DNA of 64,000 nucleotides from JBCCDY01 sp039030555 (GTDB lineage: Bacteria; Bacteroidota; Bacteroidia; Cytophagales; Cyclobacteriaceae): contig JBCCDY010000002.1 in the NCBI GenBank assembly GCA_039030555.1, positions 1-64,000 on the forward strand, read 5' to 3'. Under the pieces are notes generated by a model. The model had not been told where the DNA came from. It worked only from the letters and a program-made list of their open reading frames with translations, and searched no databases. Shown one piece after another: positions 52,612-62,517 of the stretch. Within the stretch, counting starts at the first letter, position 1. Each line of letters begins with the position of its first letter. Both the position numbers and the translations under genes were made by a program.

Positions 52612-55221
52612 TTATTCACTTCTTAAATTTGCCACAGGATTGGCCATTGCAGCTTTTAAACCATGTATGCCTGTTGTGACCATTGCAATAGACACAACAA
52701 CTAAACCTGTCAATACAATGACCCACCATGGTAAATTAATGCGATAAGTAAATTGGCTTAACCATTGTTGCATTAATAAGTAAGCAATAGGTGACGCTAT
52801 AAGAATGGCCAATAAAACAAGCCTTACAAAATTACTGGACAAGTTGTTGAGTAGACTCCAGACTGAGGCACCCAATACTTTTCGGATACTAACTTCTTTC
52901 TTACGCTGCTGAATCATATATGAGGTTAAACCATACAGCCCCAAACAAGCAAGTATAATTGCAATGCCTGAAAATAAATTCATGGTTTTGCCCAACTGAA
53001 GCTCTGTATTATACAATCTATTATAATCCTCATTAATAAAATGATAGCTGAATGGTCTATCTGGCATAAACTGTTTCCACTGTGTTTCTATGTACTCAAG
53101 GGTCGAAGGCACATCATTTCCATTTATTTTCACAAGCAGTTTTTGCCCCCAGCTAGCGGTAAACAATACTAAAGGATTGATGCCATTTTTAAGTGATTGA
53201 AAATTAAAATCCTGAATAACGCCAACTATAATGCCTTCCTTATTAAGCACCATCTCCTGACCAATAGCCTCTTCAGGAGTCCAACCTAATTTTTTGGCAG
53301 CACTTTCGTTAATGATATAGTGAAAAATCATTTGGTCAAAATCATCTACATCAGTAGCAGTAACCTGTTGTCCGGTAAAATTTGTACCTGCTATTAATTG
53401 CAAGCCACTTACTTCAAGATAATTGTTGTCTACAGGATTAGCATTTACAGGTATTGCTTTGTTTTCAGGCATTGAGGGTAAGCGCATTGAGTAACCACTT
53501 TCAATGTTTACAGGACTGTTAGCTGTTCGGCTTGCATTTAAAACCTGCGCATTATTTATCAACTCTTTTTTGAATGTAGAGATTGATTGATGGGAATGGC
53601 TCCAATCTATAGGTAATTGTATTACATGATCTCTGTCGTACCCCAAATCCGTTTTTTGGATAAAATCAAGTTGACTTTGAATAACAAGTGTGCAGATAAT
53701 GAGAAAGACCGAAATGCCGAATTGAAATATTGTGAGTGACTGCTGAAGCCAACGTGCAGAGGAGGTATTTTTAAAAACGCCTTTAAGCACTTTCGCTGGT
53801 TGAATGCGTGCCAATACCAGAGCTGGGTATCCTCCAGCAACTAAACTGATTATGATAGCAATGCTTGCAACGACTAAAAAGAAGTTGACGGTATACAAAT
53901 CAGTTAGACGAAGACTGCGATCAATTAACTGATTAAAAGAGGGTAGTAATATAGCTGCCAGACCAATGCTTACCACAATGGCCAATTGACATAAGGTAAA
54001 TGACTCAACAATAAACTGCCAAAATAATTGACCTCTCACAGCACCAGATACTTTTCGAACGCCTACTTCTTTTGCACGTTCAATGGATTTAGCAGTGGTT
54101 AAGTTAATGTAGGTGAAACAGACTATCATTAAAATAAGTAGTGCAACACCACTAAGAACGTAGAGATAGCCTATGCTGGTGTTTTGCACAAAATCGCTAT
54201 AAGGAGAGTGCAGGTGTATTTTGTCAAAATGTTCGAGTGAAAAACTGATTTTGGTTCCACTTCCTTCCATTTCTTTCTCCATGAATGGATTGATTTTCTT
54301 CTCCAATGAAGCAAATGAATACTTGTCATTTAATAATAAATAGGTGGTGTAGTTTGCATTAAAATATGTTTCTTCCTGATTTCGACCTAAAGATGAAAAC
54401 GAAGCTAAAAAATCAAATCGCATTTGCGAATTGTAAGGATAATCACGAATAACTCCAGTAACTTCATAGGGTATTTTTTCAGTCCCTACCTCAAGAGTTT
54501 TGCCTAAAGCATTTTGTTCAGGAAAATATTTGTTAGCCATGCTTTCGGTGAGCACTATCTTATTTGTGCCGTTGAGTGCAGTAGCTGGATTACCATGTAG
54601 CATTTCGTAATGAAAAGCATCGAAGAATGAAGAGTCAGCAAACATAAATCCGGATTCGGCTACAGGCTCATTATTAAGAAGTAAAATTTTTGTAGCATCT
54701 GTCATTCGGATTCCCTTTATAACTTCGGGAAAGATGCGTGAAAAAACAGGAGCAACTTTAGTGCTTGTAAAGGTTCCTTTTTCTGTATCACTGCTCCCAT
54801 CAAAACTGTACTCCATTACCACCCTGGCTATTCGATTTGCCTTAGGTTGAAATTTATCATAGCTCAATTCATGCTGAATGAACAAAGCAATCAGCAGGCA
54901 AGAAGTAATTCCAATAGTTAGCCCAACCATATTGATGATGGTCGATGACTTGTTTTTCCAAAGTGCACGTAGCGCTACTTTTAAATGGTTCCTAAACATG
55001 TCGTAATCATTTGATTTATACATACCTGTAAATGATCTGATAATACCCGGCCTGAAAAGCCTGATAACGTCTTTCGCAAAATTCCATCTCGCATTTTTTC
55101 CGCCTTTCTTTTTGAGATTGGAGTGAAATCTTTCCACCAAATCGCCTTCTATATCTTCGAGATAATCTGGGTGGCAGAACCATCGAAAGAAGCGGAGGGG
55201 ATATTTTGGAGGGGTGTTCAT
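52612..55221 (-). CDS. FtsX/MacB-type ABC permease with prefix domain (array member 1)
   Basis: An 869-residue permease, first of the array. It has the prefix (PPKYPLRFFRWFCHPDYL, EDIEGDLVERFHSN), a first membrane helix, two MacB cores and two FtsX bundles, and ends ANPVANLRSE. ATG at 55221 overlaps the stop of the PadR gene by ATGA, so PadR and the whole array form one operon. PadR should therefore control all five permeases. Confidence 0.85.
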   Translation of the reverse strand: MNTPPKYPLRFFRWFCHPDYLEDIEGDLVERFHSNLKKKGGKNARWNFAKDVIRLFRPGIIRSFTGMYKSNDYDMFRNHLKVALRALWKNKSSTIINMVGLTIGITSCLLIALFIQHELSYDKFQPKANRIARVVMEYSFDGSSDTEKGTFTSTKVAPVFSRIFPEVIKGIRMTDATKILLLNNEPVAESGFMFADSSFFDAFHYEMLHGNPATALNGTNKIVLTESMANKYFPEQNALGKTLEVGTEKIPYEVTGVIRDYPYNSQMRFDFLASFSSLGRNQEETYFNANYTTYLLLNDKYSFASLEKKINPFMEKEMEGSGTKISFSLEHFDKIHLHSPYSDFVQNTSIGYLYVLSGVALLILMIVCFTYINLTTAKSIERAKEVGVRKVSGAVRGQLFWQFIVESFTLCQLAIVVSIGLAAILLPSFNQLIDRSLRLTDLYTVNFFLVVASIAIIISLVAGGYPALVLARIQPAKVLKGVFKNTSSARWLQQSLTIFQFGISVFLIICTLVIQSQLDFIQKTDLGYDRDHVIQLPIDWSHSHQSISTFKKELINNAQVLNASRTANSPVNIESGYSMRLPSMPENKAIPVNANPVDNNYLEVSGLQLIAGTNFTGQQVTATDVDDFDQMIFHYIINESAAKKLGWTPEEAIGQEMVLNKEGIIVGVIQDFNFQSLKNGINPLVLFTASWGQKLLVKINGNDVPSTLEYIETQWKQFMPDRPFSYHFINEDYNRLYNTELQLGKTMNLFSGIAIILACLGLYGLTSYMIQQRKKEVSIRKVLGASVWSLLNNLSSNFVRLVLLAILIASPIAYLLMQQWLSQFTYRINLPWWVIVLTGLVVVSIAMVTTGIHGLKAAMANPVANLRSE

Positions 55222-55571
55222 TTAATCATGGGAATCATAGTTATAGACTTAAGGGATAATTGAGGTATCGCATTCCAAAGTCCCAGACGTTGTTCCTTCA
55301 CTTCAGTCAATACCCTTTTTCCATAAGCCGTAATACTGAAATACCGTTTTCTTTTCCCACCCCGAATTGCCGTAGCTTCTCCGAACCTTGACTCCAGATA
55401 ACCTTTCTTTTCTAATCTCCTAAGTACGGTTTGAAGAGACCCAATACTCACTTTTCTATTGAGCCTTTCTTCCATTTCATCAATAATAGCAACACCGTAA
55501 GCTTCATTGTTAAGAATAGCTACTGTTAGCATTACAATTTCTTCGAACTCTCCGAGATGATACTTGCTCAT
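55218..55571 (-). CDS. PadR-family regulator of the permease array
   Basis: A 117-residue PadR protein: LGEFEEIVMLTVAILNNEAYG, IDEMEERLNRKVSIGSLQTV (recognition helix region) and AIRGGKRKRYFSITAYGKRVL (wing). It overlaps permease 1 by ATGA. The promoter region to the AraC gene contains two exact TGTAGTTTTAAT copies that could be its binding sites. Only about 40% similar by eye to the PadR at 22261. Confidence 0.85.
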   Translation of the reverse strand: MSKYHLGEFEEIVMLTVAILNNEAYGVAIIDEMEERLNRKVSIGSLQTVLRRLEKKGYLESRFGEATAIRGGKRKRYFSITAYGKRVLTEVKEQRLGLWNAIPQLSLKSITMIPMIK

Positions 55572-55591
55572 ACTTATATATTTATCTTAAA

Positions 55592-55656
55592 TGTAGTTTT
55601 AATAATGAAAAGGTCAAATGAAAATGAAATATTTTATACTCACTTGTAGTTTTAAT
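55592..55656. promoter_or_regulatory. Two direct copies of TGTAGTTTTAAT upstream of PadR
   Basis: Exact 12-bp copies at 55592-55603 and 55645-55656, 53 bp apart, in the 175-bp divergent gap between the PadR and AraC genes. They may be operator sites for either regulator. Confidence 0.45.
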
Positions 55657-55746
55657 GAGTTTTAAAGACGGGCTTTACTTAAGAAAATGAGTCTAATAGA
55701 AATAAAAGTTAGGATAGTTTAAATTTCAATTTCTAATTGCTCATAG

Positions 55747-56892
55747 ATGGACTTAGAGTTTACTTGGATCAATCTGCTCATACTTTTCGGGGCTTTTCAG
55801 GGATTAATTTTTGGAATAATCCTATTGGCAAATAAGCAACATTCGGGATCAAAATTTCTAGCATTCTTCATATTGATACTTTCTTATAACGGGATTGAGA
55901 CTTTCGGCTGGAGCTCAGGTCTGGATGAGCATACTATGATTTTCAATGTACTCTCATTCGTATTGATATTCGGGTTGGGACCGAGTTTATATCTCTATAG
56001 TTATTCCTTAATGAAGCCAGCCTCGAGGTTAACGATGCAAAAACTGGTAGTTGCTTATTCCCCATTGCTATTTCAATTTCTAATGAAGGCTGTTCTTTTA
56101 TCACTCTTTATCTACGAGTTAGAGGCACGATATAAAGTTGATTTTTTAATGGACCCGAGAACGACATATCATTTTTTCTATCGGTACAGTGAACCAGCGA
56201 GCGTTATAGTTTTTTGGATTTTTCTTGGGTTATCGATCCGAGTGTTCCAGAATTTCAAAAAGGAAAATACTGTTTCGTTTATACCTAAGCCTATCAAGCA
56301 CATATTGATCAAATGGATGAATAGTCTTTTCATTAGCATGGTCATTCTTGCTCTTTTATGGCTAATAACTCTGATTGCACCTGTTTTATTTGATATTCAA
56401 TATGATGTGCACTATTATCCTATTGAGCTACTACTGGTTCTCTTTATTTATTGGATAGCCTTTGTAGGCTATCATAAGATAAAGTTGATCTATCCGAAAA
56501 TAGCTAATAGAATCACTAATGGTATGTCTTCGGTGGAGGTGAATAAACATTTGTCCATGTTACATCAAGCTATGGAAAGGGATAAATTATATCTAGACTC
56601 AGGATTGAATCGTGAGAGAATGGCCGAGCATGTAGGTATAAATGCTAAGAAATTATCTTCAGTATTGAATCAATATGCAAATCAGAGCTTCAATGACTTT
56701 GTGAATTCATACAGAGTTCAGGAAGTAAAAGATAGACTTAAAGCGAGAAAGGATAGTCACCTCACTATTTCAGCTATTGCGCTTGATGCAGGTTTTAACT
56801 CTCAAGCTACCTTCCAAAGAGTCTTCAAGTCAATCGAAGGGGTGTCTCCCAAAGAATTTCTAAATCGTACCATTAAAAAGATAAGAAATTAG
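55747..56892 (+). CDS. Membrane-bound AraC-family regulator
   Basis: A 381-residue protein. Residues about 1-255 form about seven membrane segments; the C-terminal 100 residues are a two-HTH AraC DNA-binding domain (MAEHVGINAKKLSSVLNQYA, then TISAIALDAGFNSQATFQRVFK, ending SPKEFL). This layout is common in Bacteroidota sensors. Neighbours include a beta-lactamase-fold hydrolase gene; an 18-bp near-palindrome follows its own stop (56895-56912) and recurs at 58893-58910, so it may be the target site. Confidence 0.82.
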   Translation: MDLEFTWINLLILFGAFQGLIFGIILLANKQHSGSKFLAFFILILSYNGIETFGWSSGLDEHTMIFNVLSFVLIFGLGPSLYLYSYSLMKPASRLTMQKLVVAYSPLLFQFLMKAVLLSLFIYELEARYKVDFLMDPRTTYHFFYRYSEPASVIVFWIFLGLSIRVFQNFKKENTVSFIPKPIKHILIKWMNSLFISMVILALLWLITLIAPVLFDIQYDVHYYPIELLLVLFIYWIAFVGYHKIKLIYPKIANRITNGMSSVEVNKHLSMLHQAMERDKLYLDSGLNRERMAEHVGINAKKLSSVLNQYANQSFNDFVNSYRVQEVKDRLKARKDSHLTISAIALDAGFNSQATFQRVFKSIEGVSPKEFLNRTIKKIRN

Positions 56893-56894
56893 TA

Positions 56895-56912
56895 CTCAAA
56901 TCCGGTTTTGAG
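56895..56912 (+). promoter_or_regulatory. Near-palindrome CTCAAA-TCCGGT-TTTGAG, copy 1
   Basis: 18-bp near-palindrome 3 bp after the AraC gene and 156 bp before the serine hydrolase gene. The same 18 bases occur at 58893. Possible regulator binding site. Confidence 0.45.
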
Positions 56913-57068
56913 TTAATTCTATCCTACCAATCAGTGAAATTTAAAGCAAATACTACGTCTGATACACTTTGAAAAAGTGAGTCTTGCAAATTTCAAAAAT
57001 TAAAGGATGAATACTGAATTAGTTAGTAGATAGGTCAATTAGTAAATAACAACACAAAAACTCAAAAC

Positions 57069-58775
57069 ATGGCAAAGTACATTATGATCCTACTCGCTAT
57101 AGTAGGGTCTCTAAGTAGGGGAGTTTTATTAGCTCAGGTTAAACTAGATAAGGTATTAGAAAGTAGAATCGATTCTATCTTTAATGATTTTGAAAGTCAT
57201 CAAAAACCAGGTGGATCAATCGGGATTGTTTCTGATGGCAAGGTGATTTATGAAAAGCATTTTGGGATGCAAAATATCCGTAAGAAAATACCAGTTTCAA
57301 ATTCAACATCTTTTAATCTCGCCTCTATTTCGAAGCAGTTTACTGGAATGTGTATTGCTCTTTTAGAAGAACAAGAGAAAATTCATTTGTCTGATGATAT
57401 CAGCAAATACTTCCCACAATTTCAATTTCCCGATACTATTAAAATAAAAAATCTCTTGGATCATTCTAGTGGAATAAGAGATCCAGAGGTTATTGCCATG
57501 TTGGCTGGTCATGTAAACTTAAAGGGTGAACTACCTGGTAAATATCTTACCAAGGATTTCTTATTTAATGTCTTATCAAGAGAACAAGACCTTAATTTCC
57601 CAACTGGTAGTGAGATGGCATACACGAATATAAACTACGTTTTACTGGCTGATATTGTAGAACAAGTGAGTGGTATGACATTTAGGCAGTTTGCTGATAG
57701 TGCCATTTTCAAACCTCTTAAAATGAAAGATACATATGTAGAAGATTTTGACAAGGGATCAAATGTAGTGGGGTATCCAAAGAAGGGAAAGTCTTTTAAA
57801 AGAAGAGTACAAAAGAACGGATTAGATGGAGAAAGCAATGTAATAAGTACGCTGGATGATTTATATCTCTGGGATCAAAACTTTTATTCCAACATACTGG
57901 GAGATAAAAATCAAAATCTGATAGATAAAATAACTACTAGTACAGTGCTTAACAACGGGATGAAAAGTAATTATAATTATGGATTGGAGATTGATGAATA
58001 TAAGGGTATGAAGGCGATTTCTCACGATGGAGAGGACTTTATTCATACTTCGTTCATTCTAAGAATACCAGAGCAACAACTTAGCATTATCTGTCTTATC
58101 AATTCTATAAATTACATTGATCCTATCCAAGAGTCTTATCAGGTATTAGATCTAATATTTGACAAATCATCCAAAACGGATACTGAAAGATCTGAAGACT
58201 CATACTCAACTATACCTTTTAAAGAAATTCAAAATAAAATAGGTGGCTATTATCGAATAGATCAAAAGGGTATGGCGAGCTATCGTAAGATTTTATTAAA
58301 TGACGGAAAATTGGCTTTGTCCTATTTTCCAAAAGGTAAAGGTTATCCTTTTAATTCTTTGAGTAATAACCAATTCTTGCGCTACAATCGGGCTGGTAAA
58401 CCATATAAGCTCACTTTTAAAACAATTGATGATGATTCTTACATGATTGAGGAATTTGAAAGGGAGCCTACTGGAAGTGAAGATTGGATATTTAAACGAA
58501 TAAGTGAATTACCATTTGATGTAAATGAATATGTAGGGACATATATTGATAAACAACATGGTGCTAAGGTTAAAATTAAAAAGAGGAAAAATAAGATAAT
58601 TGCGAAAAAATCAATTATCAAAATTCCTCTCGTTCAGTTCGAAAGGGATTGTTTTTATTCTTCTGAATATGAGGTATTATTTTATTTTTTAAGAGATGAA
58701 TCCGGTAAGGTTGAGTCCATTAAAGTTAATGCGATTGATTTTAGAAATTTTGGCTTTACAAAAGAATCGCGTTGA
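57069..58775 (+). CDS. Secreted class C beta-lactamase-fold serine hydrolase
   Basis: A 568-residue protein, signal peptide ending LLAQ (about residue 23). The hydrolase domain (about 30-370) has S86-I-S-K89 in NLASISKQF and a YTN triad in MAYTNINY near residue 185. A C-terminal domain of about 190 residues (from 380) is beta-rich and Lys-rich. The family includes carboxypeptidases, esterases and peptidases; true beta-lactamase activity is not implied. It follows the AraC gene on the same strand with a gap that contains the 18-bp near-palindrome. Confidence 0.82.
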   Translation: MAKYIMILLAIVGSLSRGVLLAQVKLDKVLESRIDSIFNDFESHQKPGGSIGIVSDGKVIYEKHFGMQNIRKKIPVSNSTSFNLASISKQFTGMCIALLEEQEKIHLSDDISKYFPQFQFPDTIKIKNLLDHSSGIRDPEVIAMLAGHVNLKGELPGKYLTKDFLFNVLSREQDLNFPTGSEMAYTNINYVLLADIVEQVSGMTFRQFADSAIFKPLKMKDTYVEDFDKGSNVVGYPKKGKSFKRRVQKNGLDGESNVISTLDDLYLWDQNFYSNILGDKNQNLIDKITTSTVLNNGMKSNYNYGLEIDEYKGMKAISHDGEDFIHTSFILRIPEQQLSIICLINSINYIDPIQESYQVLDLIFDKSSKTDTERSEDSYSTIPFKEIQNKIGGYYRIDQKGMASYRKILLNDGKLALSYFPKGKGYPFNSLSNNQFLRYNRAGKPYKLTFKTIDDDSYMIEEFEREPTGSEDWIFKRISELPFDVNEYVGTYIDKQHGAKVKIKKRKNKIIAKKSIIKIPLVQFERDCFYSSEYEVLFYFLRDESGKVESIKVNAIDFRNFGFTKESR

Positions 58776-58892
58776 ATATTGTTGATGATTCAAATCACCT
58801 TTTTAACGAACACTTCAGTCCTATAAGTTTCCGTAAGTATTCTGGTTCTTACATTAAAGGTCATTAATTCAGTAATAATGAAAAGTATACCT

Positions 58893-58910
58893 CTCAAATC
58901 CGGTTTTGAG
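58893..58910 (+). promoter_or_regulatory. Near-palindrome CTCAAA-TCCGGT-TTTGAG, copy 2
   Basis: The exact 18 bases seen at 56895 recur here, 58 bp before the start at 58969 and 117 bp after the hydrolase stop. Confidence 0.45.
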
Positions 58911-58968
58911 TAGTCGTATTTAGCTCAATTACACAATTTAGCATCAAAACAACGGTCAAAATTTCAGA

Positions 58969-59565
58969 ATGTATAGGATACTAACACTCATTTTTATATC
59001 ATGTCTTATCAGCCATCTATCAGTATCACAGATAGTGATTTCGGGTGAGGTGGTTGATAAATTTCATTCAGAACCCGTACCATTTGCCCATATTTTTATA
59101 CCAGGTACTTCAACCGGTAGTATAACAGATTTGTATGGTAACTTCTCATTAGAAATTCCAGACAAGTATTTGAACCAGGAATTACAAGTTTCATGTCTTG
59201 GCTTTAAGTCAATATCCTTTGTCATTGAAAAATCTACACAACCAATTCTAATTCAGTTAGAGGGAGATATTATCAGGTTAGAAGAGGTGGTGGTAACACC
59301 AGAAACGGGAGAGGATTTAATGAAAAATGCATTTGCGAAAATTTATGATACTACAGACCTTATTTTAAGAGGGTATTACCGGATGGTCTCAAAGGTGGAT
59401 ACAGCCTTGGTAAGAAGTATAGAATCTATACTTGATGTTTATGACTCTACCAGGTATTTGCCTCAGAGAAATGAAGGGTATTGGAAAGTAGAGCGTTCTA
59501 TGGAGGTGAAATATGATTCTTCTTTTTGGAATGAATTTGACCGTACCAAATCAATCGAATTTTAA
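58969..59565 (+). CDS. Short exported carboxypeptidase-regulatory-like protein (possibly truncated)
   Basis: A 198-residue protein, signal ending LSVSQ (about residue 21), then a CarboxypepD-reg-like domain (about 23-108, ISGEVVDKFHSEPVPFAHIF to RLEEVVVTP). The tail ends KYDSSFWNEFDRTKSIEF, much like the KFDSAFWTNYNYKRLSPTEE stretch that sits before the peptidase domain of the protein encoded next. It may be a truncated copy of such a larger protein. Stop is 1 bp before the ATG of the M1 gene at 59567. Confidence 0.6.
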   Translation: MYRILTLIFISCLISHLSVSQIVISGEVVDKFHSEPVPFAHIFIPGTSTGSITDLYGNFSLEIPDKYLNQELQVSCLGFKSISFVIEKSTQPILIQLEGDIIRLEEVVVTPETGEDLMKNAFAKIYDTTDLILRGYYRMVSKVDTALVRSIESILDVYDSTRYLPQRNEGYWKVERSMEVKYDSSFWNEFDRTKSIEF

Positions 59566-59566
59566 G

Positions 59567-62203
59567 ATGAAGTATTTTACCACACTTATCTTAGTTGTTT
59601 TAACAAGCCTTGGTGCATTCGCTCAAACCAATACGTTGAGCTATGAAGGTAGGGTGGTTGACCAGGATACCGGACAACCTATACCCAACTTGATTATCTA
59701 TTTGAAAAATGGGAGTATCAATAATGTTACTAACAGAGGTGGTGAGTTTCGAATAAGAGTTTCCACATCGTCGAAGTCAGATACACTTGTATTTTCACAT
59801 TTAGGTTATTCCATACTAGAAGTACCAATACCCATTTTTGATAACTGGGAAGGTAGTTTTAAAATGGCTCCAACTCATCTGAACTTAGAAGAAGTAGAAG
59901 TAACAGCCAAGCGAATTACAGCAGATGATATTATGGATAAAGTGGCTAATTCCAGAAAAAAGAATTTCACTTCTGATTTCTTTAAAATGGAAGGCTATTA
60001 CAAACATCAGCTTAAGATGGATAACAAAGAAATTGGCTTCGTAGAAGTAGCATTGGACTTGGTAGACGATGACTTCCAAACGTATAAATACAAGAATGGA
60101 ATTGCTCAGGAGACTGTGATTCTGAACGGTATAAAAAAAAATATTAATAAGTATAATGAGTACAAATCTACTTTGGGCACTTTGGAAAGTACGGATTACC
60201 TCAATAATATGCTCATTATCAATCGCCCTAGAAGGGGTTTTAAAGGCTTTCAATATCGTCTGGATACTACCCTTTTTTATAGGGGTGATCTCACTTACCT
60301 GGTGGAAGCTACGTTAGAGGGCGGAGAACCCGAGGATTCGTTCTGGAAGTTCAAAATTTTTGTAAATGCTGATGATTTTGCTATTGTAAGAATGGAAAGT
60401 GTAATGAGAACAGCTGAATACAACATTGAAGCTTTTGATAAGCGGGTAAATGATACGTTGGTTAACAGGCCTCAGGTACTCAGCAGAATTTTAGAATTCC
60501 GGAAAATGAGTGGTTTTTACTATCCGATATACTACCGGATGACTGGAAAAGAAAAACTCGATAATCTTAAAGACTCAACTTCCAGAAGTTATGAATTTGA
60601 TAATGAACTCCTCTTATTTAATTTAAGTCAGGACGATTCTCGCTATGAAAAGAATAGGAGGATCAAGACCAATGTAATTGATGACAAGTTTGATAAACTT
60701 AAGTTCGACAGTGCATTTTGGACAAATTATAATTACAAACGGCTCTCGCCTACTGAAGAAATAAAAGAGTTTTTAGTAGATGGGAATGAAGAAGTACGAT
60801 CTGAATATCATGTAAAAGATGGATATCGATTCACAAAACTGGACACCCTCCAAGGCACACTAACACCCCTCCGAACAAGCTATGATGTTGGCTTCTATCA
60901 TTTAGATGTAGAAGTATTGCCTAAAGAAGAAATTTTAAAAGGCAGTAGCTTGATTCAATTCAGAGTAGTGAATCCTACCAATCGAATCCAAATCGATCTG
61001 TATTCAGGAATGAAAATAGAAAAGATTGAGTTGAACGGGCGACAACTTAATTTTGAACGGGAATACAATGCCGTTTATGTCAACTTTCCTCAAATGCTGG
61101 ACAAGAGTAGTATCTATGAAATAAAAGTATTTTACTCGGGGCCACCTGTGGACTTTAATCTAAATATTCCCATGTATGCTTCCTTTCTGTGGTTAGAAGA
61201 TGATTCAGGGAATCCATGGCTACAAGCTATATGTCAGGGCTATGGTGCAAGTGGCTGGTGGCCTAATAAAGATCATTTGTCTGATGAACCAGATAGTGCT
61301 CGTATCAGTGTGACTATTCCTCAAGAATTAGATGTTGTTTCAAATGGTAGACTTTTATCCACCAGCCTAGTGAGGGAGAATAAAAAGCGATTTGATTGGA
61401 GGGTGAGTTATCCCATCAATAACTATAATCTTACTTTCAATGTGGGTAATTATAAGGTTACCAAAGATATCTATGACAACGGCACAACAAAGCTGGATTT
61501 GGAATATCATATTCTAGAAGAAAATGATACTGATGTAAGTATAACCACGGCCATAGTGAAGCCGATGCTTCAAACTTTTGAAAAGTATTTCGGACCTTAT
61601 CCCTTTCCTAAGGATGGATTCAAATTGGTAGAATCCCCACACCCTATGGAACATCAAAGTTGTGTCGCCATCGGTTCTGATTATTTCTATGATTCAGATG
61701 ACAGTGGCATTTGGTCCGATATGCCGGAAGACGATATTAACTATTCCATTGTGTTACACGAGTCTGCCCATGAGTGGTGGGGAAACAGTGTAAGCTGTAC
61801 GGATAATGCCGAACTATGGATTCACGAAGCTTTTGCCACCTATGCCGAAGCTCTATTTGTAGAAGATCATTATGGTTATGAGGCTAGTCAGCGATACATC
61901 AATGCCATGAAACATCAGGTATTGAACCGATTTCCTATTCAGGGGAAACCCGGTGTAAATCATATTCATTATGATATTACGGATATGTATACTAAAGGAG
62001 CCATTATGATCAATGAATTGCGTAAAGAAATTGATAATGATCAGATGTGGTTTTCCGTCCTTAAAGGAATTCAGCAAGACTTCAAGCACTCATCCATCAC
62101 CACAGTAGAGGTGATTGATTATATCAACATTAAAACAGGCCGAAATTTTGATTGTTTTTTTCAGCGGTGGCTGTTAAGTACGGAGCCTATGTTTACAGAA
62201 TGA
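59567..62203 (+). CDS. M1-family metallo-aminopeptidase with CarboxypepD-reg-like N-terminus
   Basis: An 878-residue protein, ATG at 59567 chosen because it gives a clean signal peptide (ending LGAFAQ); an earlier in-frame ATG at 59513 overlaps the upstream gene. Residues about 22-112 are a CarboxypepD-reg-like domain. The peptidase region (about 420-870) has HESAH at 731-735 and Glu754, matching HExxH-x18-E of M1 peptidases. A GAMEN-like motif is represented by HPMEHQS near residue 690. It is exported and may digest peptides in the periplasm. Confidence 0.82.
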   Translation: MKYFTTLILVVLTSLGAFAQTNTLSYEGRVVDQDTGQPIPNLIIYLKNGSINNVTNRGGEFRIRVSTSSKSDTLVFSHLGYSILEVPIPIFDNWEGSFKMAPTHLNLEEVEVTAKRITADDIMDKVANSRKKNFTSDFFKMEGYYKHQLKMDNKEIGFVEVALDLVDDDFQTYKYKNGIAQETVILNGIKKNINKYNEYKSTLGTLESTDYLNNMLIINRPRRGFKGFQYRLDTTLFYRGDLTYLVEATLEGGEPEDSFWKFKIFVNADDFAIVRMESVMRTAEYNIEAFDKRVNDTLVNRPQVLSRILEFRKMSGFYYPIYYRMTGKEKLDNLKDSTSRSYEFDNELLLFNLSQDDSRYEKNRRIKTNVIDDKFDKLKFDSAFWTNYNYKRLSPTEEIKEFLVDGNEEVRSEYHVKDGYRFTKLDTLQGTLTPLRTSYDVGFYHLDVEVLPKEEILKGSSLIQFRVVNPTNRIQIDLYSGMKIEKIELNGRQLNFEREYNAVYVNFPQMLDKSSIYEIKVFYSGPPVDFNLNIPMYASFLWLEDDSGNPWLQAICQGYGASGWWPNKDHLSDEPDSARISVTIPQELDVVSNGRLLSTSLVRENKKRFDWRVSYPINNYNLTFNVGNYKVTKDIYDNGTTKLDLEYHILEENDTDVSITTAIVKPMLQTFEKYFGPYPFPKDGFKLVESPHPMEHQSCVAIGSDYFYDSDDSGIWSDMPEDDINYSIVLHESAHEWWGNSVSCTDNAELWIHEAFATYAEALFVEDHYGYEASQRYINAMKHQVLNRFPIQGKPGVNHIHYDITDMYTKGAIMINELRKEIDNDQMWFSVLKGIQQDFKHSSITTVEVIDYINIKTGRNFDCFFQRWLLSTEPMFTE

Positions 62204-62517
62204 AGCAAATCTATTCTTGTTGAGGTTATGGTGAAATATACCATTAATGATGTCCTAAAGCTTAGCCATAGCGAAAATCATTTCTTGCAAACTACATCTA
62301 ATCAATCGATTAAAGCTATACTTTTAAATAACGGCTTCTTCCAAACCCAATTTATTAACTCCAGCAAGTTTTAAAAATCGATAAGAATTTCTTGAAAGAC
62401 AAAACTGAAGTGGAAGTTTCCAGAAGGCAACCCTAGAATTTAAAGAGGTTATGAGGTTCTAATTTTTTATTGATCCGATCTTCAATGCTCAATTCATCCC
62501 AATGATTAAATTGGGAT
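62204..62517. other. Intergenic region between the M1 and PLP-enzyme genes
   Basis: About 314 bp. No ORF, terminator or clear repeat was found; only short AT-rich sequence with a probable promoter for the next gene. Confidence 0.4.

Noticed and set aside
41945..55221. Five-gene array as a complete MacAB-TolC exporter
   Set aside because: No ATPase, adaptor or outer-membrane factor gene is present between 41945 and 55571; only permeases.
59885..60253. 122-codon antisense frame within the M1 peptidase gene
   Set aside because: Shadow of the CarboxypepD-reg/M1 coding sequence; composition mirrors the opposite strand.
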